64,000 nt of DNA, from assembly GCF_900176005.1 (NCBI RefSeq), contig NZ_LT838272.1, positions 2,871,587 through 2,935,586 on the forward strand. The letters run 5' to 3'. Position numbers and translations under genes: made by a program. Shown one piece after another: positions 54,708 through 62,931 of this stretch. Every line of letters begins with the position of its first letter. Position 1 is the first letter of the stretch. This DNA is from Thermanaeromonas toyohensis ToBE. GTDB lineage: Bacteria; Bacillota; DSM-521; Neomoorellales; Neomoorellaceae. A model generated the notes under the pieces. That model was not told the origin of the DNA. It ran no database searches and was given only the letters and a program-made list of their open reading frames with translations.

Positions 54708-54806
54708 AGAAGGAAAAATTAGACCTTAAGCAAGGTTTACTTAAGGACAGGGTTGCTTCAAGATAAAAGGTTATTTGGGAAGAAGAGTAAAAGGAGTGAA
54801 AGATTC

Positions 54807-55988
54807 ATGTTTGAAAATCTCTTGGCTCGTAGAATGTATGACCTAGGGACTGAGACGGCCTTTGAAGTTTTGGCTAAAGCTAAAGCTTTAGAGGCCCAAG
54901 GAAAAGATATCATCCACCTGGAAATAGGGGAACCAGATTTCGATACCCCCCGCAACATTATCGACGCAGCCATTAAAGCCCTAAACAGCGGATATACCCA
55001 CTATACCCCGGCTCCCGGATTGATGGAGGTACGCCAGGCCATAGCTGAGTATGCTACCAGACAGAAGGGAGTCCCTTACACTGCTGAAGAGGTAGTGGTA
55101 ACTCCTGGTGGTAAACCCATCATGTTCTTTAGTATCCTGGCCCTGGTAGATCCTGGCGACGAAGTAATTTATCCTAACCCCGGCTTCCCCATTTATGAAT
55201 CTGTTATTAAATTTGTAGGCGGTAAACCGGTACCCATCCCCATTCGGGAAGAAAACGACTTCCGCCTGGATGTAGAGGAACTGGCTCGTTTAATTACCCC
55301 CCGTACTAAGATGATAATTATTAATTCCCCGGCTAATCCTACTGGCGGTGTACTAACCCGAGAAGATGTAGAACATATCGCCGACCTGGTCCGGGGAAAG
55401 AACATCATAGTCCTCTCGGACGAAATCTACGATCGCATCGTTTATGATGGTGCCCAGCCGGTATCTATAGCCTCTCTCCCTGGTATGAAGGACTGGACTA
55501 TAATCTTAGACGGATTCTCTAAGACCTATGCCATGACCGGGTGGCGCTTAGGGTACGGCCTCATGCACAAGGAACTGGCCGCCCGCATCGCCCAGCTCAT
55601 GGTGAACTCCAATTCCTGTACCGCCGCCTTTGTCCAAATAGCTGGAATCGAGGCCCTAACCGGTCCCCAGGATGCGGCTTGCGCTATGGTGGCTGAATTC
55701 AAACGACGGCGGGATATCATTGTAGAAGGATTGAACTCTATCCCTGGTATAACCTGTAAAAAGCCGGTGGGCTCCTTTTACGTTTTCCCCAATGTAAAAT
55801 CCTTTGGCCGGCCCAGCAAAGAGATCGCTGATTTCCTTCTCGAGGAAGCGGGTGTAGCCGTCCTAGGAGGAACAGCTTTCGGTGAATATGGGGAAGGATA
55901 CTTACGTTTGTCCTATGCTAACTCAGTGGAAAATATCCAAAAAGCTTTAAACCGCATGGAAGACGCTTTAAGGAAATTACGTCGATAA
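54807..55988 (+). CDS. PLP-dependent aminotransferase, class I/II (aspartate aminotransferase family)
   Basis: Aminotransferase of 393 residues, fold type I. EIGEPDFDTP, NSPANPTGG, LSDEIYDRI and the PLP lysine region DGFSKTYAMTGWRLGY are intact, with a C-terminal Arg in YLRLSYA. ATG at 54807 chosen for its AAGGAG site; a TTG-initiated longer frame from 54753 lacks one. With the hydroxyacid dehydrogenase upstream it could interconvert glyoxylate, glycine, serine or alanine; family members also include aspartate and aromatic aminotransferases, so specificity is open. Confidence 0.88.
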   Translation: MFENLLARRMYDLGTETAFEVLAKAKALEAQGKDIIHLEIGEPDFDTPRNIIDAAIKALNSGYTHYTPAPGLMEVRQAIAEYATRQKGVPYTAEEVVVTPGGKPIMFFSILALVDPGDEVIYPNPGFPIYESVIKFVGGKPVPIPIREENDFRLDVEELARLITPRTKMIIINSPANPTGGVLTREDVEHIADLVRGKNIIVLSDEIYDRIVYDGAQPVSIASLPGMKDWTIILDGFSKTYAMTGWRLGYGLMHKELAARIAQLMVNSNSCTAAFVQIAGIEALTGPQDAACAMVAEFKRRRDIIVEGLNSIPGITCKKPVGSFYVFPNVKSFGRPSKEIADFLLEEAGVAVLGGTAFGEYGEGYLRLSYANSVENIQKALNRMEDALRKLRR

Positions 55989-56027
55989 AGTCAGACCTTG
56001 CTTTAGTCCTAGCTTGCAAAATTACTT

Positions 56028-56070
56028 AAAAAGGCCCTTCTCCTTTAAACTAAGGAAAGGGGCCTTTTTT
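56028..56070. terminator. Bidirectional terminator between converging genes
   Basis: AAAAAGGCCC...TCCTT pairs with AAGGA...GGGCCTTTTTT across a six-base loop. T-runs follow the stem on both strands, ending the aminotransferase transcript and the FAD-subunit transcript. Confidence 0.9.
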
Positions 56071-56106
56071 AATTTAAGGGGGCTTTCTTAAAATTTAAAG
56101 AAAGGG

Positions 56107-56964
56107 CTATAAAGCTTGGATTGCGGTCTCCAGGGCCCGCCGGACCAACACCCTTACCATTTCTTTCCTATACGCCCGCGAACCACGAAGTAAGCTGTCC
56201 CGGGGCTGGGCAAGTTCGGCCGCTATCTTGGCCGCCTCTTGTATTTTTTCCTGGCTAACCTTGGCTCCTATCAGAGCTTCTGCTGCCTCCTGGCAAAGGA
56301 AGGGCTGTGGAGCTACCGGCGCTACACAGATACGCGCCCTTTCCCAGCGGCCATCTTTAATTTGGACCCGCACAGCAACATTAAGAATGGGTAAGGATAA
56401 AGCCCGGCGAGGTGAAAGTCGGACAAAGGCCGAAGCTTCTCCTTCTCCCCATTTGGGTACTAAAAATCTCCCCAGGAGTTCCCGAGTACTGTCCACTTTA
56501 GAGCGCCCTACTCCTTCATATAAATCTTCTACGGCTACCCTCCTCTTCCCCTGCGATCCCCATATTTCCGCTTCCGCTCCCAAGGCTACCAAGGCCACTG
56601 CCGTATCGGCCGCCGGCTGCGCATTAACTACATTCCCAGCCAGGGTACCTACATTACGGATCTGGGGCGAGCCTACAGAAGAAGCCGCCTGGGCTAAAGC
56701 AGGAAGCTTTTCCCTGATAAGCGGAGATGTAGCAGCCTCTCTATGGGTTACCCCGGCACCTAGACTTATAGTATCCTCTTTCTCCTGGATGAGGTTTAAC
56801 TCCGGGATGCGGGTTATGTCCACGAGTACCCGGGGTTGCAAGCGCTTCTTCTTTATATCTATGATCAGATCCGTACCGCCCGCTATGATTCTGGCCCCTT
56901 CATAGGTGTTGAGCATCTCCAGGCATTCGGATACAGAATGGGGAAAAAGGTAAGCAGAAACCAT
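56107..56964 (-). CDS. Molybdenum hydroxylase FAD-binding subunit (CoxM/XdhB-like)
   Basis: FAD subunit of 285 residues of the xanthine dehydrogenase family. FAD motifs are IIAGGTDLI (about 26-34) and NVGTLAGNVVNA (about 103-114). It passes electrons from the Fe-S subunit to an acceptor. It is third in a group Fe-S subunit, ssnA, FAD subunit. No molybdopterin subunit is in this group; the split one at 28-30 kb is the best candidate partner. ATG behind GAGGAGG. Confidence 0.92.
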   Translation of the reverse strand: MVSAYLFPHSVSECLEMLNTYEGARIIAGGTDLIIDIKKKRLQPRVLVDITRIPELNLIQEKEDTISLGAGVTHREAATSPLIREKLPALAQAASSVGSPQIRNVGTLAGNVVNAQPAADTAVALVALGAEAEIWGSQGKRRVAVEDLYEGVGRSKVDSTRELLGRFLVPKWGEGEASAFVRLSPRRALSLPILNVAVRVQIKDGRWERARICVAPVAPQPFLCQEAAEALIGAKVSQEKIQEAAKIAAELAQPRDSLLRGSRAYRKEMVRVLVRRALETAIQAL

Positions 56965-57048
56965 ACTAAATAAAATCCTCCTCCCGACCTAGCTTAAATA
57001 GAAAACATGCTTATTTTTACTTAAAGGTCAGGGCGGTAGCTGAAAGCT

Positions 57049-58374
57049 CTAAAACCTTTCCCAGACTTTTTGGGCTAGCTTACGGGCCCGGGCTGCAATG
57101 GCAGCTTCATCTAAATGGAGAAGCTCTCTGTTGTGCATAAGGATCTTCCCACCAATGATGGTGGTATTCACTCGACCTCCATGAAAGCCGAAAAGTAAGT
57201 GGCCGTACCAGTTTTCACCTGTAAAGGGCGTGGGAGGTTCGTAATCCACTAAAATTATATCTGCATATGCGCCGGGAATTAGGCGCCCTAATGGACGAGG
57301 GTAGAAGGCTTGCAGGATACGGGTATTATTGGTGAAGGCCATAGTAGGAATCTCCTGCCATCCAGCGCTGGGATCACCGCTTACAAATTTACGCAGGACA
57401 TTAGCTACTTTCAAGGATTCAAACATATCGCATGTATACCCGTCAGTACCCAAACCTACTATCACACCGGCAGCTAACATCTCTCCTACGGGAGCGCATC
57501 CCACAGCGTTACCCATATTAGATTCCGGATTATGCACCACCATGGTTCCCGTATCTCGCAGGATACCTATTTCCCTTTCGGTAACGTGGACGCAATGGGC
57601 GGCGATGGTACGAGGTCCCAAAATCCCTTTATCAGCTAGCCTTTCCACCACCCGCTTACCAGAACGTTCCAGAGCATCCTCTACGTCCTGGATGCCTTCC
57701 GCCACGTGAATATGGAAACCACAGCCCAGCTCCTCTGCCGCCTCCCGGCAAAGAGCCAATGTCTCATCGGACAAGGTAAAAGAAGCATGTAGACCAAAGG
57801 TAGCGGAAAGCAAGCCCTCCCGGTTGCGATACTTCTTAATGGCTTCCACGTTTTCTTCTATGCCTTTCCGCGCTATCTCCGGGCCATCCCGGTCGGAGAC
57901 TTCATAAGCCAGGCAAGTACGTACCCCGACCTCCTCTACTGCCCTAGCTATAGCCTCCAGACTCCCTCGTACAGCCCGGGGGCTCGCATGGTGATCCAGT
58001 ATGGTAGTGGTACCGCATTTAATGCACTCTATAAGGGGTAAGAGGGCGCTATAATAAACATCTTCCAAGGTCAGAGCTTTATCCAGCCGCCACCACAGCC
58101 GCTCCAGTATCTCCAAAAAATTGGTGGGAGGCGGATCTTTCAAGGCCATCCCCCGGGCAAAGGTGCTATAAAGGTGCATATGGGTGTTGGTCATACCCGG
58201 CATTATGATTCTGCCACCGGCATCTAGGAATTCTGCCTCTGGATAAGTTTCCTGTAGCTTGCGGGTAGGACCAATAGCTACGATTTGGTCCCCTTCTATA
58301 ACTACGCCCCCTTCCTCTTGATAGGGAGCCTCCGGATCCAAAGTCAAAAGGCGACCATTGCCTATGATAAGCAT
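57049..58374 (-). CDS. ssnA: Putative aminohydrolase SsnA
   Basis: Amidohydrolase of 441 residues. Metal ligands: TNTHMHLYS, FHIHVAEG, AAHCVHVT and GTDGYTCDM. LERLWWRLDKALTLEDVYYSALL and TTILDHHASP match my knowledge of the SsnA group, which is linked to selenium-dependent molybdenum hydroxylases and purine breakdown. The physiological substrate is not established to my knowledge; ring deamination or opening of a purine-derived compound is likely. It starts two bases after the Fe-S subunit stop and is followed by the FAD subunit gene. Confidence 0.9.
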   Translation of the reverse strand: MLIIGNGRLLTLDPEAPYQEEGGVVIEGDQIVAIGPTRKLQETYPEAEFLDAGGRIIMPGMTNTHMHLYSTFARGMALKDPPPTNFLEILERLWWRLDKALTLEDVYYSALLPLIECIKCGTTTILDHHASPRAVRGSLEAIARAVEEVGVRTCLAYEVSDRDGPEIARKGIEENVEAIKKYRNREGLLSATFGLHASFTLSDETLALCREAAEELGCGFHIHVAEGIQDVEDALERSGKRVVERLADKGILGPRTIAAHCVHVTEREIGILRDTGTMVVHNPESNMGNAVGCAPVGEMLAAGVIVGLGTDGYTCDMFESLKVANVLRKFVSGDPSAGWQEIPTMAFTNNTRILQAFYPRPLGRLIPGAYADIILVDYEPPTPFTGENWYGHLLFGFHGGRVNTTIIGGKILMHNRELLHLDEAAIAARARKLAQKVWERF

Positions 58375-58376
58375 GT

Positions 58377-58850
58377 TTACTCTCCCCTCGCTATAACTTC
58401 CGCCGCTTTCTGTACAGCGCGCACTATTTGGCTATAGCCGGTACAGCGGCAGAGGTTGCCGGAAATAGCTTCTTTAATTTCTTCTTTAGTGGGACAGGGG
58501 TTGCTATCCAAGAGGGACTTGGCGCTCAAAATCATCCCCGGTGTACAGAAACCACACTGCACAGCACCTTCAGAAATAAAGGCCTCTTGCAAGGGATGTA
58601 GCTTTTGGCCTTGGGCCAGGCCTTCAATGGTAGTAACCTCCCGGCCTTCAGCTTTAGCTGCTGGAAGGAGGCAAGAAACCACCGCCACTCCGTCTAAAAG
58701 CACAGTACAAGCTCCACATTCCCCTTCCCCACACCCCTCCTTGGTACCTGTTAATCCTAAATAATCCCGCAGAAGCCGGAGCAGGGTAATTCCAGCCGGT
58801 GCCTCTACTTGGACTTCCTTTCCATTCACTTTAAGCCTAAACTGCCGCAC
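58377..58850 (-). CDS. Molybdenum hydroxylase [2Fe-2S] subunit (CoxS/XdhC-like), first copy
   Basis: Two-cluster iron-sulfur subunit of 157 residues. The plant-type cluster cysteines lie in GCGEGECGACTVLLDG, the second cluster in QCGFCTPGM and LCRCTGY. GTG at 58850 is chosen for its AAGGAGG site; the frame open to 58904 adds 18 residues that lack family features. First gene of the group with ssnA and the FAD subunit. About 28 kb from the split molybdopterin subunit that lacks its own Fe-S gene. Confidence 0.93.
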   Translation of the reverse strand: MRQFRLKVNGKEVQVEAPAGITLLRLLRDYLGLTGTKEGCGEGECGACTVLLDGVAVVSCLLPAAKAEGREVTTIEGLAQGQKLHPLQEAFISEGAVQCGFCTPGMILSAKSLLDSNPCPTKEEIKEAISGNLCRCTGYSQIVRAVQKAAEVIARGE

Positions 58851-58975
58851 GAGCCCTTCCCTCCTTTCTTCCCGAAAACCAACTCTAAAACAACTTGAAC
58901 TCACCTTAATTTCCTAAAGTATAGCCAGTTTCAGTCCCAAGACTGCTCGTGGCTTTAGCTTGCCCTCAAAATTTA

Positions 58976-59001
58976 ATTCTTTTTAAGTCCGGGCCTTTCC
59001 T
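58976..59001 (-). promoter_or_regulatory. SigH-like promoter for the Fe-S/ssnA/FAD group
   Basis: Minus strand AGGAAAG, 15 bases, GAAT in AAGAATTAAATTTTG. AGGA to GAAT is 22. It is less conserved around the core than the xanthine dehydrogenase promoters. It lies 125 bases before the GTG start. Confidence 0.4.
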
Positions 59002-59046
59002 TTCAAGCCTAACTAGCCTTTCGGCAGCTTAGCAGTAACTTAAGAC

Positions 59047-59508
59047 TTAGTCAGCCAGCGCTTTTTCTACAGCTTTAATAATGTTCTGGTAACCTGTACA
59101 GCGGCAAAGATGGCCAGATAACTCCCTTTTAATTTCTTCCCTTGTATACTTCTTACCGCTTTCTACCAGGGCCGTAGCTGTAAGTATATAACCGGGTGTA
59201 CAAAAACCACACTGGATGGCTCCCTCTTCTATAAAGGCTTTTTGTACCTTGGAAAGCTCACCATTCTTAGCTATACCTTCTATGGTTACTATATTTTTAC
59301 CTTGAGCCCAGACAGCCAAGTAAATACAAGAGTCAATGGGGATGCCATCGATGAGAACGGTACAAGCCCCGCATTCTCCCACTCCACACCCTTTTTTAAC
59401 GCCTGTATATCCCAAACGGTTTCGCAAAACTTCAAGGAGCGATTCGCGAACGTCAACTTCTAAGGTTTCCTGTTTTCCGTTTACTACAAAGGAAATTTTT
59501 TTAAGCAA
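59047..59508 (-). CDS. Molybdenum hydroxylase [2Fe-2S] subunit, second copy
   Basis: Iron-sulfur subunit of 153 residues, related to the copy at 58.4 kb. Cysteine motifs GCGVGECGACTVLIDG, QCGFCTPGY and LCRCTGYQNI are complete. It overlaps the FAD subunit gene by eight bases, so it belongs to a full three-subunit operon. The start appears to be TTG, with GAGGAG very close; no better start is visible. Confidence 0.92.
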   Translation of the reverse strand: MLKKISFVVNGKQETLEVDVRESLLEVLRNRLGYTGVKKGCGVGECGACTVLIDGIPIDSCIYLAVWAQGKNIVTIEGIAKNGELSKVQKAFIEEGAIQCGFCTPGYILTATALVESGKKYTREEIKRELSGHLCRCTGYQNIIKAVEKALAD

Positions 59509-60385
59509 TCTCCTCGCCCCCTGCCTTTATAATGGCCACTTTTAAGGCCCTCTGGGTAAGCTCCTCCACCAAGTGCTCCCTGTATTCTTTGGAAGCCCTC
59601 CAGGAAGTTCTTGCTTTCGTCGATTTAACTGCTAGTTTTCCAATTTCTGCTATGGTCTGGGCGGAAATGCTCTTGCCTTTGGCATAGGCTTCTGCTTCCA
59701 GACATCTCAAAGGAGTTGGACCCGCCACTCCCAGCCCGATCCTGACATCTTCAAAAATACGACCTTCCTTTATTTTGCAAAGCACAGCCACGCCCAAAAT
59801 AGCTATATCCATGGCTTTACGGGCAGAGAATTTAATATAGTGCCCCCCATAGCCCATATAATCCTCTGGGGAAATGATAATCTCAGTAAGGAGTTCCCCT
59901 GGTCTTAAATCAACTTTTCCGGGGCCCAGGTAAAACTCTTGAATGGGAATGATCCTCTCCCCTTGCTCGCTCTTTAATCTTAATTTAGCGTTTAGGGCGA
60001 ATAAGGAAGAAGCGCTGTCTGCCGAAGTGGCGCCGTTACAAATGTTGCCACCTATGGTAGCCACATTACGGATCTGCGGTCCACCCATAGATAAAGCGGC
60101 TTCCGTTAAGATAGGGATATTTTCTTTAATAACAGGATTATTGATAATCTGGGTGAAAGTGGTCAGTGGCCCGATGATAATTCTTCCGTCCTTAAGTTTC
60201 CGAATACCTTCCAAGGATTTTATTTTGCGGATGCTGAGTAACTCTGCTTTTTGTACCTCGCCATGATGTATTTTAATTAAAACATCGGTGCCGCCCGCAA
60301 TGACGATTAAATTAGGATTGGCCGCCAAGAGTTTTGTAGCCTCATCTATCGTTTCCGCCTCAAAATAAGCTTTTATATCATACAT
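59501..60385 (-). CDS. Molybdenum hydroxylase FAD-binding subunit, second copy
   Basis: FAD subunit of 294 residues. FAD motifs IVIAGGTDVLIK and NVATIGGNICNGATSADSA are visible, and RKAMDIAILGVAV is typical. ATG at 60385 is chosen because GAGGAGGGG is just upstream; the frame open to 60403 starts within that site. It is 22 bases after the molybdopterin subunit gene and overlaps the Fe-S gene. Confidence 0.93.
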   Translation of the reverse strand: MYDIKAYFEAETIDEATKLLAANPNLIVIAGGTDVLIKIHHGEVQKAELLSIRKIKSLEGIRKLKDGRIIIGPLTTFTQIINNPVIKENIPILTEAALSMGGPQIRNVATIGGNICNGATSADSASSLFALNAKLRLKSEQGERIIPIQEFYLGPGKVDLRPGELLTEIIISPEDYMGYGGHYIKFSARKAMDIAILGVAVLCKIKEGRIFEDVRIGLGVAGPTPLRCLEAEAYAKGKSISAQTIAEIGKLAVKSTKARTSWRASKEYREHLVEELTQRALKVAIIKAGGEEIA

Positions 60386-60407
60386 AAAGCCCCTCCTCAC
60401 CACCTTC

Positions 60408-62699
60408 TTATATTAACCCGGCTTCTTTAAACTTCTCAAAGACCCGCTGGGGGTAAAGGGGTAACCGGTTAAAGGCTACACCTGTGGCATCTAGAACGGC
60501 ATTCCGGATGGCAGGAGCTACAGGCAGGACAGGTGGCTCCCCTAATGACTTATTTCCAAAGGGACCCGTGGGCTCAAAGGTTTCCACAAAGGCTACCCCG
60601 ATTTCTGGGATATCCATTATAGAGGGGAGTTTATAATCTAGTAGGTTGTTGTTAAGGGGCTTCCCGGTCTTTTCATCAAACAACATCTGCTCTAAAAGGG
60701 CATAGCCTATCCCCATGCTCACGCCGCCGTGAACTTGTCCTTCGGCCAATTGGGGGTTGATAATTTTACCAGAATCGTGCACGTTATATATCTCCAGGAT
60801 CTCGATCTTCCCCGTCCTGATATCTACTTCTACCTCCACAAAGGTTGCACCAAAGGTATAAGCGTTCACCCTAGCATTATTGGAAACATCGCTGGTTATG
60901 GGTTGGGCAGAAACAAGATCATAGTAACTCCTTAAAGCTACTTCGGAGAGGGGCATAACCACATTTCCTGTATCTTTATAAACGATATTCTGGTCCTTAA
61001 TATCCAAAGCATGGGCAGGTATACCGGTCATAGAACATGCAAAGTCAAGGATCTTTTCCTTAACTTCTAAAGCTGCTTTCCTTACTGCCATACCTGTAAT
61101 ATAAGTTTGCCTAGAGGCATAAGCACCGGTATCAAAGGGTGTGATATCTGTATCCTGGGTAGAAATTACATGCACCATATCCACCGGGATACCTAATATC
61201 TCTGCGGCCATCTGAGCAAAGACAGTATCGCTCCCTTGGCCTATTTCGGCAGCACCGATCTGCAATTGGATGGAACCATCCTGGTTAAGGACGATTCTGG
61301 CTCCTGCTATTTCCTGGCCCGCCGGGTAGGTCCCGGAAGCGTAACTGAAACAGGCCATCCCTAACCCCCTGCGTCTATAACCTGTCTGATTTTTATACCG
61401 CTCTTTTTTCTCCTCCCACTTAATTAATTCCTTGCCTTTTTCAATGCACTCCCTTATCCCGCAACTCCTTACCACATTTCCATTTAAGGGATCTACATAG
61501 CCCACCTGGACCAAGTTTTTCTTACGGAATTCAATGGGATCCATATTTAGTTTTCTAGCAATATCTTCTAGATGGCATTCCACAGCAAAGGTTATCTGGG
61601 GAGAACCATAACCGCGCATGGCCCCGGCCACGGGCAGGTTAGTATACACAGTGTACGGCTCATATTTTAAGGCTTTCATGGGGTATAAGACCCTAAATTT
61701 AGAACCCCCGGCCATAAGAATAGAATGGCCATGGGAGGCATAGGCACCGGTGTTGGAGATGGCGATTATATGCATTCCAATCAATTTTCCGTCTTTGGAA
61801 ACACCGGTTTTAATTTTATATCTGATAGCATGCCGGGTCCGGGTATCGATCATACATTCTTCCCTGGATAGCTCAAGTTTTACCGGCCTTCCACCCACAG
61901 CCAAAGTCATAGCGGCAACTAAAGGCTCCAGGCAAACATCTTGTTTGCTCCCAAATCCGCCGCCCACATAAGGCTTAATTACCCGCACCCTTCCCCAGGG
62001 AATACCTAAAGCTTGGGCGACAATTCTCCTTACAATATGGGGGATCTGGGTGGAGGTTATAATTACAATACGGCCATCGCTATCTACATAAGCACAGGCT
62101 ACATGGTTTTCTAACTGGCAGTGCTGTACAATGCTTGTTTCATATTGGCCCTCAAAAATATAATCAGCTTCTTTAAAAGCTTCCTCAATATCCCCAATCT
62201 CATACCCCGTAGAGCTTACAATATTTCTTTCACAGTCTTCATGGATTTTAGGTGCGCCTTCCCTCATGGCCTCTTCAGGATCAAACACCGGTTCCAATAC
62301 TTCATACTCTACCTCAATCAATTTCAGGGCTTCCTCTGCTATTAATTCGTCAGTTGCCACTACTGCTGCAATAGCATCCCCCACAAAGCGTGCTTTGTTG
62401 GTTAAAATAGTCCGGTCTTCTTTATCCCTGTGCTTGGGGTCTAAGGCATAGGGATGGCCTGCAGTAGCAAATTTGTTCTGCGGGACATCTTTATAAGTTA
62501 AAACTGCTTCTACGCCGGGTAAGGCTTTGGCTTTGCTGACCTCGATGTTTTTAACAAGGGCATGGGCATAAGGGCTTCGTAGTATTTTCCCTACGAGCAT
62601 ATTTCTTTCTAAAAAGTCACTGGCATATTTCGCTTGACCGGTAACTTTGGCAATAGCATCCACCCTGGCAACGCTTTTCCCCACCACTGTAAAAGCCAT
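60408..62699 (-). CDS. Molybdenum hydroxylase (xanthine dehydrogenase-like) molybdopterin subunit, intact copy
   Basis: Catalytic subunit of 763 residues, the usual length. It has RVDAIAKVTGQAKYASD, the cofactor motifs GGGFGSKQDV, GAMRGYGSPQ and AEIGQGSDT, and the catalytic Glu in SLGEPPVLP. In the region that is split in the copy at 28-30 kb it reads straight through (KNQTGYRRRGLGMACFSY). Substrate may be xanthine, hypoxanthine or another N-heterocycle. It heads a three-gene operon with FAD and Fe-S subunits; ATG behind GGGAGAG. Confidence 0.94.
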   Translation of the reverse strand: MAFTVVGKSVARVDAIAKVTGQAKYASDFLERNMLVGKILRSPYAHALVKNIEVSKAKALPGVEAVLTYKDVPQNKFATAGHPYALDPKHRDKEDRTILTNKARFVGDAIAAVVATDELIAEEALKLIEVEYEVLEPVFDPEEAMREGAPKIHEDCERNIVSSTGYEIGDIEEAFKEADYIFEGQYETSIVQHCQLENHVACAYVDSDGRIVIITSTQIPHIVRRIVAQALGIPWGRVRVIKPYVGGGFGSKQDVCLEPLVAAMTLAVGGRPVKLELSREECMIDTRTRHAIRYKIKTGVSKDGKLIGMHIIAISNTGAYASHGHSILMAGGSKFRVLYPMKALKYEPYTVYTNLPVAGAMRGYGSPQITFAVECHLEDIARKLNMDPIEFRKKNLVQVGYVDPLNGNVVRSCGIRECIEKGKELIKWEEKKERYKNQTGYRRRGLGMACFSYASGTYPAGQEIAGARIVLNQDGSIQLQIGAAEIGQGSDTVFAQMAAEILGIPVDMVHVISTQDTDITPFDTGAYASRQTYITGMAVRKAALEVKEKILDFACSMTGIPAHALDIKDQNIVYKDTGNVVMPLSEVALRSYYDLVSAQPITSDVSNNARVNAYTFGATFVEVEVDIRTGKIEILEIYNVHDSGKIINPQLAEGQVHGGVSMGIGYALLEQMLFDEKTGKPLNNNLLDYKLPSIMDIPEIGVAFVETFEPTGPFGNKSLGEPPVLPVAPAIRNAVLDATGVAFNRLPLYPQRVFEKFKEAGLI

Positions 62700-62781
62700 C
62701 TTAATTCTCTCCCTTTCCCATTTTGCCCGCGATACTATGCATGAGGTCTCCCATGTATTTGGTAACGCCCCTATGTTTATA

Positions 62782-62809
62782 ATTCGCTATATCTTCCTTA
62801 AATCCTGCT
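62782..62809 (-). promoter_or_regulatory. SigH-like promoter for the intact molybdenum hydroxylase operon
   Basis: Minus strand AGCAGGATTTAA, ten bases, GCGAATTATAAAC. AGGA to GAAT is 21. The extended sequence matches that before the split hydroxylase. It lies 83 bases before the ATG, without a recognisable riboswitch in the leader. Confidence 0.6.
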
Positions 62810-62931
62810 AATAACTTTAAATATCACTTAATTTTCCTTTCCGTTGGCGAGGTCTAGAAAACGGCCTAGAAAATATTCTACTTGTAAAAAGGAAAAAATT
62901 TAGCTTAAGGTATAAAAGGGAAGAAGATACC

